Assembly (NCBI GenBank): GCA_963169345.1
Contig: CAUJCT010000015.1
Span: 1-47,798, forward strand
Direction of reading: 5' to 3'
Origin: Bacteroidota bacterium
GTDB lineage: Bacteria > Bacteroidota > Bacteroidia > NS11-12g > UBA955
Length of the DNA stretch: 47,798 nt
Shown one piece after another: positions 37,716-45,033 of this stretch; positions within the stretch are counted from its first letter, which is position 1, and each line of letters begins with the position of its first letter. The translations under genes and the position numbers were made by a program. Below the pieces are notes generated by a model. That model was not told the DNA's origin. It was given only the letters and a program-made list of their open reading frames with translations, and did not search any database.

Positions 37716-38333
37716 TCACCTCTCCCAATCGCTGTTTTCCTCATAAATGTGATACAAACCGGTTTCATAAGGTTGTTGAATACCTTCCATTCTCGATTCT
37801 ATCTGTATCCATTGTGCAGAGTCATAACTTCTCACGATTTGATCCATTTTAAATAAATCATTTGAAACATAATTGACTGGCAGTGGATTGAAATCGGCCC
37901 AATGCGGTAAGTTAGGATCAACTGAACGATAATACAAAGCAACAGTACCTATTCTGTCTCCTACTCTGCCTTTTCCTTTGTATTCAATAATTTTTATAAC
38001 CGGAAATTCCCCTTCGCCCATGGTTAGATCAGTAGTAACAGCCACCAGCATTGGATTAGTAGAAATAATTATACCACCATTCGAATCTCCATGTTTAAAA
38101 TGCTCGAACAATCTCCTCCAGTAAATAATCTTAAGCACAAGAATAATGGCAGTGAGAATAAAGAACCAAAATGAAAAGCTTAATGCCAGCCAAACTGTCA
38201 CCAGTAAACCAATAATCATATATATGGGTTTAATTGGATTATACCTTATCCAAACCAAAGGATTGATGCGAACGTTACCAGGATTAGAAGCCTCGGTATT
38301 GGCGTCGAATGTATAAATTTTTTCCTCACTCAT
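37716..38333 (-). CDS. Hypothetical two-helix membrane protein, possibly DUF3239-like
   Basis: A 205-residue protein: a cytosolic N-terminus (about 1-33), two adjacent helices (about 35-67), and a C-terminal soluble domain of about 130 residues containing GGIIISTNPMLVAVTTDLTMGEGEFPVIKIIEY and HWADFNPLPVNYV. The layout and the conserved D-x-T-x-G segment resemble DUF3239, but the match is from memory and uncertain. Possible role unknown. It stands alone with about 330 bases on either side. Confidence 0.6.
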   Translation of the reverse strand: MSEEKIYTFDANTEASNPGNVRINPLVWIRYNPIKPIYMIIGLLVTVWLALSFSFWFFILTAIILVLKIIYWRRLFEHFKHGDSNGGIIISTNPMLVAVTTDLTMGEGEFPVIKIIEYKGKGRVGDRIGTVALYYRSVDPNLPHWADFNPLPVNYVSNDLFKMDQIVRSYDSAQWIQIESRMEGIQQPYETGLYHIYEENSDWER

Positions 38334-38669
38334 AGTCGTAGAAATTTCTTAATATTTTATCCATTCATTTGTGAAAAATCAAACAATATCACAAACAAAA
38401 ACTTTTACGCGAAAATATTTGTAAAAGCTTTTAAAAACAACATATAGTTGGAGATTAATTTGCTGAGTTGCCAAATTTATCGACATTATTTAAATTAAAA
38501 ATCCTTATTGACAATCTCCCTTCAAGTTATTTAAAATTTGATATATTGTCTTTTAATAAGAATCATTTAGAGATGATTTATTGGCTAATAAAAAGAGTTG
38601 TATTGATACAAATGTACCTGAAAATGAAAAATGTTATTGACTATGAAGATAACAGGATTTCAATCATGA
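38334..38669. other. Intergenic stretch, no supported gene
   Basis: Very AT-rich. A plus-strand frame from 38468 runs into the next gene in antisense, but it has low-complexity composition and no promoter, so it is not called. TTTTTGTTTG runs on the minus strand near 38390-38400 do not fit the promoter spacing. Confidence 0.45.
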
Positions 38670-39206
38670 TTATTGACCAAACATATAAATCATCCCGCAG
38701 CCATTCACCAGCCAATATCCGTTTAAAAACCCAACCTGTACTTTCAACTTGTATTCGGGCCAATCCTTGCCTTTTAACATAACCATCAAGGACTTCTTGT
38801 CAAATGACACAAATTCGAAACCTTTTTCAGGATAATCCTGAGCATTGAAAATCGGGTCGACATCAAGCCCCATTTCAGGATCTGCTTTATAAGCCTCGTC
38901 CAGAATTCTTTTTAAATCCTCATTGAATAAAGGCGTAGTCATTTTGCAGTTATTCACCCATTCCATTATTCCAACTGAATCTTCGTTATTGTTGCAATGT
39001 TCTACATAAGCATTGATGAATTTAAGCGCAATTCCATCCGGCGAATTTTCAATACCAAACGTCGAATCAACAGCATATTTAACATCTTCCGCTAAGATCC
39101 TGTTCATAGATTGCGAAGAATCGGCGCCCATATCTTTGTTTGAATTATGATTTGGTGCAGCACTACAGGCAATGACCAAGAAACTCAAAATGAGAAATGT
39201 CTTCAT
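38670..39206 (-). CDS. Lipoprotein, DUF3828-like
   Basis: A 178-residue lipoprotein (lipobox VIAC, then SAAPNHNSNKD). The mature domain (about 58-175) reads ALKFINAYVEHCNN, a conserved KMTTPLFNEDLKRILDEAY, DPIFNAQDYPEKGFEF and a closing WLVNGCGMI, the pattern of DUF3828, a periplasmic domain found in many Gram-negative bacteria with no fixed function. Single gene without close neighbours. Confidence 0.65.
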   Translation of the reverse strand: MKTFLILSFLVIACSAAPNHNSNKDMGADSSQSMNRILAEDVKYAVDSTFGIENSPDGIALKFINAYVEHCNNNEDSVGIMEWVNNCKMTTPLFNEDLKRILDEAYKADPEMGLDVDPIFNAQDYPEKGFEFVSFDKKSLMVMLKGKDWPEYKLKVQVGFLNGYWLVNGCGMIYMFGQ

Positions 39207-39355
39207 AAATTAATAGCGTATAAATATAAAAAAATTAAAAGGAATTACCCAAATGGAAGTTGAAATGCCTTAAATATCCTGCAAAGTTTTTCATCAAATT
39301 CTGCTTGGATACTATACTTGAAAATAGGAAACGATTTGATTTTTTTTTCATTGGT

Positions 39356-39961
39356 TTATTTATTCTCTTTGTTATCGTGTGTCTTCATTTCAAGCCGCTG
39401 CGCACTATCTAATTCGTTTTGATGAATTTTAAAATAGGAAGCAAAGTTTGTAATGGCTTTTCCATCTTTGTCAAACTGAAATACAATTTTATCTCCTTGA
39501 ATGTATAAAGTATCCGGAATAAATTCATTGTCGTATGGCCGGTCTTTGAATATTATTTTATTATCTATGAGTTGGTAATTTCCTTTAAAAGTAATTTCAT
39601 TTAATATTGTTGAAGCAATTACTTCAAATGTGCTGTCATCGTTCAGAGTTAAATGAATAGCAGATAAATCATCCATGAGAGTAGCTTTTAAAATTGCATT
39701 GTTTTTATTCTTATCGACGTTGTATAGTTCTGTTAGAAAAACTGTCCCGATTACAAGTACACCGATTAAAATTCCCCGTTTATTTTTTCGAAAGATCGCT
39801 GAAAAGAAATAAATCATAAAAGCCAGACCAAAAAGGACTAAAAGCAAAGCAAATAAAATCCATAGTTTCTCTATCCAATAATTTCTTAGAAAGTAGTTTG
39901 TTAAAAACAAAACTCCAAACACAAGCGTGAGGTTGGCAATTTTGTTTGCTTTATTCTTCAT
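39356..39961 (-). CDS. Membrane protein with a lipocalin-like C-terminal domain
   Basis: A 201-residue protein with three helices (about 10-25, 34-57, 63-81) and a soluble C-terminal part that reads as short beta strands (AIHLTLNDDSTFEVIASTI, FKGNYQLIDNKIIFKD, DTLYIQGDKIVFQFD), reminiscent of small lipocalin-like domains. No family is assigned. It has a consensus promoter directly in front, so it is probably expressed from its own start. Confidence 0.6.
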   Translation of the reverse strand: MKNKANKIANLTLVFGVLFLTNYFLRNYWIEKLWILFALLLVLFGLAFMIYFFSAIFRKNKRGILIGVLVIGTVFLTELYNVDKNKNNAILKATLMDDLSAIHLTLNDDSTFEVIASTILNEITFKGNYQLIDNKIIFKDRPYDNEFIPDTLYIQGDKIVFQFDKDGKAITNFASYFKIHQNELDSAQRLEMKTHDNKENK

Positions 39962-39989
39962 AGTTGATTTTAGTTTTTTAGTTATATCG

Positions 39990-40021
39990 CAAAGATATTT
40001 ATCGATTCATATTTATACAAG
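39990..40021 (-). promoter_or_regulatory. Bacteroidota promoter of the gene at 39356-39961
   Basis: Minus strand CTTG (40021-40018), 20 bases, then TATCTTTG (39997-39990), about 29 bases before the ATG. Confidence 0.6.
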
Positions 40022-40079
40022 CTTTAATTGTAAGCTAAATTGTTGAAAGTATCTGCATTCTAAAGGTTGTTTGAATAAA

Positions 40080-41084
40080 TTAAATCTGCATCATTTCGAA
40101 TGCGTATTCATAACTGATAATCTTTTTTTCTTTCTCGTTATTTTTCCAGGCTTGTTCTAAATGACTCAACTGAATGATGTCACTGGAGCTGATTTTCTTA
40201 AAAGCATTGGCAACAATGGCCAATGTATTCAATTCATTTTCGGTAAAAATATCCGGATTAAACTTTCTGCCTTTTCTGGGTTTAAATTGTTCGCCTGCAT
40301 AACCATTCGGAAATTCTGTAGTTAATACTTCTATATCGTTGTTATTGACCATGTATTCGAATATGCTTTGAAAATTATTGGGTACAGGCCCCATATCAAT
40401 CGCTTTATAACGCACGCCACTAATTGAAAAACAGGTATGTTTAAACATTAAAAAATCGGCATAAAACAGGAGTTTGTTTAACTTGGTTTTGAATGGATTC
40501 AGATGTTCTGAAAAATAAACGACCATTTCGGTCAGCTTTTCAAAATTTGGATTTCTGTATCCTGAATAAATATCAGCTAAATGATTACCTAATAAATAGG
40601 ATTTAAAATTCAATTTAAAAGCATTTCTATTCAACTCTTCAAGTAATAATTGTGCTTTTTGAATGTATTTCATTTTTACATATTCATCCAGACTACCACA
40701 TAAATTTACCATATCCATAAATTTCCTCGGATCATCTGTCAGTTGTATCAATTTGGCATTTGCAACGCTGGGCATTTCACCGGCTTCGTACTGACGGTAA
40801 CTGTTAACTCCAAAACCTAAAATCTCGGACATCTTGACTGCAGACAAGCCGTACTTTTCGCGTATTCTAAGAATTTCATCCGGAAAAGGTATGTTATATT
40901 TATCTCGGTATTGATTATAAACCTGATTTAAATTCACTTCATCTAACGGAGTATTGGTAAATTGCTCTCCACTATCCTCACATTTGTAATAATGAAATAC
41001 TATTTCAAATGTTTCCTTTCTAAAATCCATAGCTCTGCGTTCTCGGATCAATTTCATTTCTTTTCCTGTAATTGGACTTTTCAT
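40080..41084 (-). CDS. Panacea-domain antitoxin with degenerate MqsA-type N-terminus and HTH
   Basis: A 334-residue antitoxin. Residues 1-50 resemble the MqsA/YgiT zinc ribbon but keep only one of the four cysteines (YKCEDSGEQ), so zinc is probably not bound. Residues about 68-105 are a helix-turn-helix (IREKYGLSAVKMSEILGFGVNSYRQYEAG). Residues about 198-300 form a Panacea/SocA (DUF4065) domain (KLNKLLFYADFLMFKHT, ISGVRYKAIDMGPVPNNF). Panacea domains are known to neutralise many unrelated toxins. The gene starts 6 bases after a small MqsR-like toxin gene; twin palindromes upstream suggest autoregulation by the HTH. Confidence 0.85.
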   Translation of the reverse strand: MKSPITGKEMKLIRERRAMDFRKETFEIVFHYYKCEDSGEQFTNTPLDEVNLNQVYNQYRDKYNIPFPDEILRIREKYGLSAVKMSEILGFGVNSYRQYEAGEMPSVANAKLIQLTDDPRKFMDMVNLCGSLDEYVKMKYIQKAQLLLEELNRNAFKLNFKSYLLGNHLADIYSGYRNPNFEKLTEMVVYFSEHLNPFKTKLNKLLFYADFLMFKHTCFSISGVRYKAIDMGPVPNNFQSIFEYMVNNNDIEVLTTEFPNGYAGEQFKPRKGRKFNPDIFTENELNTLAIVANAFKKISSSDIIQLSHLEQAWKNNEKEKKIISYEYAFEMMQI

Positions 41085-41090
41085 ATTCTA

Positions 41091-41438
41091 TTATTTAAAA
41101 GGATAGTTCATTTTGTATTGTGCCAAGTGAAATGAGATGCAAATAACACCGCTACCCATCGTTCCCATTGTAATTTTGATGTACACGTCTTTCTTTTTTA
41201 CAGCTTTTCCAAACACCCACATATCAGAACTACCATAAAGTTTTTCAACTAAAGGACCTTCACTGTAATCTTTAGCTTCAAGTGTTTGCAAAATTGCAAT
41301 TCTTTCTATGGGTGTAATTTCTAATTCCAGTAAAGCTTGTATATTTTTACCTCTGTCGTCACGGAAAAGCACATCCCATAATTTCATTTTCTCTTTGAAG
41401 TCATTCAAAAATGCTTCAACATCCTCCTCATTAATCAT
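41091..41438 (-). CDS. MqsR-like toxin partner of the Panacea antitoxin
   Basis: A 115-residue protein, first gene of the pair. The C-terminal half (MWVFGKAVKKKDVYIKITMGTMGSGVICISFHLAQYKMNYPFK) resembles the MqsR core, where a VYLKI strand is followed by a final SF strand; the N-terminus is helical (INEEDVEAFLNDFKEKMKLW). MqsR-type toxins are RelE-superfamily mRNA interferases. Identity rests on this pattern and on the MqsA-like features of the partner, not on catalytic residues, so the mode of action is inferred. The toxin-first order fits mqsRA. Confidence 0.72.
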   Translation of the reverse strand: MINEEDVEAFLNDFKEKMKLWDVLFRDDRGKNIQALLELEITPIERIAILQTLEAKDYSEGPLVEKLYGSSDMWVFGKAVKKKDVYIKITMGTMGSGVICISFHLAQYKMNYPFK

Positions 41439-41455
41439 GCCTCAACATTAGATGA

Positions 41456-41541
41456 CAAAATTAGAACATTTCAAACAAAGAAACAACTTTTTAGTTGTTT
41501 TTTAATTATTTTTACCAATATTTAACAACTATATAGTTGCG
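41456..41541 (-). promoter_or_regulatory. Promoter with two palindromic operators of the MqsR-like/Panacea module
   Basis: Minus strand -7 box TAATTTTG (41463-41456) with TTG at 41486-41484, 20 bases upstream. Two palindromes of the form AACAACT-N4-AGTTGTT follow: 41482-41499 (perfect 7-base arms, covering the TTG) and 41524-41541 (5 of 7 right-arm bases). Their starts are 42 bases apart, four helical turns. MqsA binds palindromes of comparable build in its own promoter. Confidence 0.75.
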
Positions 41542-41666
41542 TATTAAAAGATTAACTTTTGTTTATTAGAAGTCAATTAAAACCGTTTTATTCAGATTTA
41601 TTGGGGCATAGTAAAAATAGACAAATCTCGAGTTTCGCTTTAAATATTTTGAAATAGCAGAAGTGT

Positions 41667-42188
41667 TCATTTATCCGGAATTGTCTCTTTTATAATTTCA
41701 TTTTCTTCCGTCAAATTCCATTCTCTGGTCCTTGTGCATTCATTTGTCCAAAATGTATTGTTATTAATTGATCGCTTTTTGACTTGGCTATAGACTACAA
41801 GCTCATCATAAATTGTTGCATATACAATATATTTCCGGCCTATACTGAAGTCATAACCACAACTCCCTCCACCCATTGGTGTTAAAATAGTGATTGTATC
41901 GGTGGTCAGTTGCCCTTTATAGGTTTTGTCTAACTTAATTTTAATCACTGCTGTTGGAGAAATTATCCATTTAGGGTTAAAGTTGCTTGTGTCACCAATT
42001 ATCAAATAACCAATGCTGTCCTGGTTAGTTTCATAGGAAACTGAAATAACTTGTCCGCTAAAAATAACGTCATAATATTTTACAGCAGCGCTAATAGTTT
42101 CTTCTGGTCCACAAGTGCAAGCAATTGAACTTTGAAGATTAACGAAAGTCAGAACAACTATCAGTACTAAATTTTTCATTGTTTTCAA
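41667..42188 (-). CDS. Exported TIMP/netrin-like protein
   Basis: A 173-residue exported protein. After the signal peptide the mature chain begins directly with CTCGPEETISAAVKYYDVIFSGQVISV, the C-x-C start of tissue-inhibitor-of-metalloproteinase (NTR-fold) domains, which needs a free N-terminal cysteine. Further beta strands and cysteines (GGGSCGYDF, TNECTRT) fit the fold. Bacterial members exist but their targets are not established to my knowledge. It stands alone between two TA modules. Confidence 0.65.
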   Translation of the reverse strand: MKTMKNLVLIVVLTFVNLQSSIACTCGPEETISAAVKYYDVIFSGQVISVSYETNQDSIGYLIIGDTSNFNPKWIISPTAVIKIKLDKTYKGQLTTDTITILTPMGGGSCGYDFSIGRKYIVYATIYDELVVYSQVKKRSINNNTFWTNECTRTREWNLTEENEIIKETIPDK

Positions 42189-42370
42189 TAAGAATTAATT
42201 TCTATAATTTGTGTTTATTTCCCAAATACCACTGTACTCCGCCTCAATATCACAAACCTACTAATAATTAATAAAGTTATCGCTCGTAGGTTTTTGATAC
42301 CGGAAAAAATCAATGATCAAATACACTGAAATCACAGACCATTTTGATATATATTAATTTGTTCACATTT

Positions 42371-42676
42371 TTAAATATCAACCGATAACTTTAAATGTCC
42401 GCCAAATCCCTCTCGAATAATCCGCATGAGAGTGGATAGTCTGATATCACTGGCATTGTTTTCAATTCGTGAAATATATGTTTTTGTTGTTCCACATTTC
42501 TCAGCAAGTTGTTCTTGAGTCATTCCTTGCTCTCTTCGCAATTCTTGAAGCATAACCCCGATTTTGAACGCTTCAAAGCCTTCTTCGTATTCTTCACGCT
42601 TATCAGTTCCTCTCTTTCCGTATTGCTTGTCAAGATGATCTGAGAAGGAGGTCAGATGTTTATTTACTTTTTTCAT
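42371..42676 (-). CDS. XRE-family antitoxin of a broken RelE/HigB-type module
   Basis: A 101-residue protein with a helix-turn-helix at about 42-95 (LRREQGMTQEQLAEKCGTTKTYISRIENN) and a short C-terminal strand (GGHLKLSVDI). Its ATG overlaps the intended end of the toxin frame (42660-42676) by 17 bases, the usual coupling in this toxin-first type. The antitoxin reading frame is intact even though the toxin is interrupted; if still expressed it could act as an orphan regulator or antidote to related toxins. Confidence 0.85.
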   Translation of the reverse strand: MKKVNKHLTSFSDHLDKQYGKRGTDKREEYEEGFEAFKIGVMLQELRREQGMTQEQLAEKCGTTKTYISRIENNASDIRLSTLMRIIREGFGGHLKLSVDI

Positions 42677-43010
42677 CGAAGTATTGTTTTTTCAGTTTTT
42701 CTGCCAAATTTATTTCACTTTTAGGGGTTTTCTGCGTCTTTTTTTGGAAACCATTAACCAGGATTACAATACTTCCCTAATCAAAGAAACTGAACACTCT
42801 GTATATATCAGACCCAACTTCAACTCTGATTTCGAAAAGTCCTGTCGAGCCTGAAATATGCTTGAAGTATTTTTCCGGAACATAATCTAATGTAGCAATG
42901 AGTTGCAAAGTCCAGTTAAATTTTCTCTTAACTTCTGGTTTCAGCTTGTTAAAAAATTCGAGGTAATATTTTTGTAGTATAATATTTCCCGAATTCTCTA
43001 TCTCCCCCAC
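42660..43010 (-). pseudogene. RelE/HigB-type toxin interrupted by an in-frame TAG
   Basis: From GTG 43010 the frame gives 77 residues (NIILQKYYLEFFNKLKPEVKRKFNWTLQL ... FEIRVEVGSDIYRVFSFFD) and meets TAG at 42779-42777. Without changing frame it continues for 38 more codons (GSIVILVNGFQKKTQKTPKSE ... LKKQYFDEKSK) to TAA at 42660. The continuation is exactly the conserved C-terminus of this toxin family, which has Glu or a similar residue where the stop falls, so a single base change (for example GAG to TAG) probably broke it. The catalytic C-terminal part would be missing. Whether the GTG or another codon starts it is unsure; the promoter puts transcription start almost at the GTG. Confidence 0.8.
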
Positions 43011-43014
43011 CTTG

Positions 43015-43046
43015 CAAAGTTAGCTAATTAGATAACATTTTCCAAA
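43015..43046 (-). promoter_or_regulatory. Promoter and operator of the broken toxin module
   Basis: Minus strand TTTG (43046-43043), 20 bases, then TAACTTTG (43022-43015), both exact. The palindrome GTTATCTAATTAGCTAAC (43036-43019, 16 of 18 positions symmetric) lies in the spacer and overlaps the -7 box. Confidence 0.75.
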
Positions 43047-43201
43047 TTCAAAATATATTAATATTCAATATCTGTTATGAATAGTCAGAATTAGATAGGG
43101 TACGTGGCTGCTTTCTTCGACAGGTTGTAAATATAGTTCATAGTTTTGCTTTTGGTTTTAGGGAGTCTACATAATTAAAACTCTTCTAAAAATTAATATG
43201 T

Positions 43202-43288
43202 TTATAAGGAAAGCCATTCCTGCTTAATTGCAATTGAATATAATTTGCCGTTACGATTAAAGCTGAGTGAACAATCAAAATATAAGGT
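43202..43288 (-). pseudogene. Possible C-terminal gene remnant
   Basis: Directly after the stop of the next gene, the same frame continues for 28 codons (TLYFDCSLSFNRNGKLYSIAIKQEWLSL) to a TAA. The sequence has coding-like composition and reads like the end of another protein, not of the membrane gene before it. It has no start and no promoter, so it may be a leftover of a lost gene. Confidence 0.3.
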
Positions 43289-43801
43289 CTAATCAAATTG
43301 GAAACTCCTGCTATTGAACCACTTCCATACATAAGGTTCAAATCCGAAATAACGGTAATGGCGTTTCCTAAGCGCAGGTTTAATTTCTTTAAAGTTGAAA
43401 TATTCAAATCGAGTCAATTGAAATTTAGTGCCATCTTTAATGTAAATAATAATCTGGGGCTCTCTGCTAAAATTATAATGTACATGTGAAGTGCTAAAAC
43501 CCATAACGTCTGACTTATCTATTTTTCCCGATTTAAAACCAAAATAATCATTCACTATTATACATTCATCTTGAATAATATAAGATTTGGTATTTCTGAA
43601 AAGAGCTGAAAAAAACATATAAAACAACATTCCAAAAAACAAAATCAATAAAGATGAACCAATAGCTGATTCAAAGCCTTCCTTTTGATAGGTATCTGCC
43701 ATAAAACCAAAAGACAAAACCAGGAATAATATTAAAACAAGAGAAAACAATGATCGGCCAATAGGAATAATTGGATTGAGTTTCGTTTTAAAAGTGCTCA
43801 T
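43289..43801 (-). CDS. Two-helix membrane protein with PH-like domain
   Basis: A 170-residue protein with two helices (about 15-33 and 46-67), then a beta-rich cytosolic domain (about 73-150: SYIIQDECIIVNDYFGFKSGKIDKSDVMGF, PQIIIYIKDGTKFQLTRF) that resembles small bacterial PH-like domains. No function is known. Its first 20 codons and 35 bases upstream are duplicated at 44907-45001. It is followed on the minus strand by the broken toxin module. Confidence 0.6.
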   Translation of the reverse strand: MSTFKTKLNPIIPIGRSLFSLVLILFLVLSFGFMADTYQKEGFESAIGSSLLILFFGMLFYMFFSALFRNTKSYIIQDECIIVNDYFGFKSGKIDKSDVMGFSTSHVHYNFSREPQIIIYIKDGTKFQLTRFEYFNFKEIKPALRKRHYRYFGFEPYVWKWFNSRSFQFD

Positions 43802-43836
43802 GTTTAATAAATATTTATAAATCTAAATTGGTTTTA
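43742..43836. repeat. 95-bp duplication, intact copy
   Basis: Covers codons 1-20 of the membrane gene and 35 bases before its ATG. 92 of 95 bases are identical to 44907-45001, in the same orientation, 1,165 bases apart. Confidence 0.9.
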
Positions 43837-43839
43837 CAT

Positions 43840-44199
43840 TTAATCCAAGTACCATTCAAAAATAGTTGAAAACATCAAAACAAGAGCAATAAAATGTCCA
43901 ATGCTGCTGACGATTACAGGCATCCAATCTATTTTATTCTTAATACTATAAAAGTAAAGAATCAGAACTACAAGCCAACCTAAAAATGTATAAATCCATA
44001 AACTAAAAGTTAAATGAATGTATGGTTCAAATTCGTGGTACGAACTGAGACTTACAGGATCAATCTGAGCATACAGTGGGGAATTGCCTAATTCAATTTC
44101 CGATTTCAAATAAAACAATATGATTGTTACAGCAAATGCCCAGGGAAAACATGCTAATGTATAAAATAATACTCTCCAGTTTGTAATATTTTTGGTCAC
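43840..44199 (-). CDS. Hypothetical three-helix membrane protein
   Basis: A 119-residue protein with helices at about 10-30, 62-84 and 94-114 and an extracytoplasmic loop (SEIELGNSPLYAQIDPVSLSSYHEFEPY). It starts at a GTG; no ATG fits. No family was recognised. It lies between two other small membrane-protein genes, all on the same strand, with gaps of 38 and 85 bases. Confidence 0.5.
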   Translation of the reverse strand: MTKNITNWRVLFYTLACFPWAFAVTIILFYLKSEIELGNSPLYAQIDPVSLSSYHEFEPYIHLTFSLWIYTFLGWLVVLILYFYSIKNKIDWMPVIVSSIGHFIALVLMFSTIFEWYLD

Positions 44200-44226
44200 A
44201 ATAAAGAATAAATTAAAGTGTCCTCA

Positions 44227-44277
44227 TGCATAAATGGCAATCTGAAATCAATAGCTATTTGTGAAATGTTTTTGTTA
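44227..44277. repeat. Intergenic repeat, copy 1
   Basis: TGCATAAATGGCAATCTGAAATCA is identical to 47587-47610, and similarity continues to 44277. Both copies lie just upstream of a minus-strand gene. Confidence 0.7.
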
Positions 44278-44284
44278 GTGGCAA

Positions 44285-44782
44285 TTAATTTTTTCTAAGC
44301 ATTTTATCCAAATATTTTATATAATTCTGCATTAGTGCTTCGTTTTGAACAGTTGAAATCCAAATACATAATAAGGGTCCACCAATAAGCCATAAACAAG
44401 ATAAAAGTGTGTACAATATAGAGCCTATATCTAATGAATTATATAAATATACCAAGCTAGAAACTACAAATAAAATAAACGTTATATACAATCCAATGTA
44501 TGGTTTAAGCTTCAAATTAATTTCTGTTTGCCCATTGCCAATCTCCTTTATGTAACCTGTCATTGAAGAATTTCCTATTAACCCAGTTTTAAATGCAGCA
44601 GATTTCATTCGAAATACAAAAGTTTCTTTATGTATAAATTCGCCCTCTAAGTTATTGCTGTCAAACAAATTCCACTTTCTATTAAAAACATCATTTAACT
44701 TTGAGACTATTAATTCCTTTGACAGATCATATTTGTAATAATATTGGTTTGGAAAGAAAAAAGTCCTTATATGAATAATCAT
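44285..44782 (-). CDS. Hypothetical membrane protein
   Basis: A 165-residue protein with a cytosolic N-terminal part (about 1-90, FFFPNQYYYKYDLSKELIVSKLNDVF, FRMKSAAFKTG, INLKLKPY) and two helices (about 93-112, 120-143), then a short tail. ATG 44782 is preferred to 44815 because it gives the more usual N-terminus (MIIHIRTFFF). No domain was recognised. Confidence 0.5.
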   Translation of the reverse strand: MIIHIRTFFFPNQYYYKYDLSKELIVSKLNDVFNRKWNLFDSNNLEGEFIHKETFVFRMKSAAFKTGLIGNSSMTGYIKEIGNGQTEINLKLKPYIGLYITFILFVVSSLVYLYNSLDIGSILYTLLSCLWLIGGPLLCIWISTVQNEALMQNYIKYLDKMLRKN

Positions 44783-44906
44783 TGCGTTGGTTTTTGATTT
44801 ATAAGACAAAAGCAAATAATTTTATCAGGCTTTATTTAAGACTGTTTTACATTCAAATTTATCTTTTTTCTTACAATTGTCCGACTAAAATTTCTTAAAA
44901 AAATAT

Positions 44907-45001
44907 AGAAAACAATGATCGGCCAACAGGAATAATTGGATTGTGTTTCGTTTTAAAAGTGCTCATGTTTAATAAATATTTATAAATCTAAATTAGTTTT
45001 A
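44907..45001 (-). pseudogene. Truncated duplicate of a gene start
   Basis: On the minus strand ATG 44966-44964 starts MSTFKTKHNPIIPVGRSLF, the N-terminus of the protein encoded at 43289-43801, but the frame ends at a stop four codons after the homology. Only the first 60 coding bases and 35 upstream bases are present (three differences in 95). It is thus a fragment left by a duplication or rearrangement. Confidence 0.85.
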
Positions 45002-45033
45002 TAAAATATTCCCAAATATTAAACCACTTCCGG

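Noticed and set aside
38468..38782. Plus-strand frame of 104 codons
   Set aside because: Antisense to the DUF3828-like gene over its last third, AT-rich low-complexity composition, no promoter and no recognisable domain.
43186..43407. Minus-strand frame of 73 codons
   Set aside because: Half of it is an out-of-frame shadow of the membrane gene; the other half has another, better frame.
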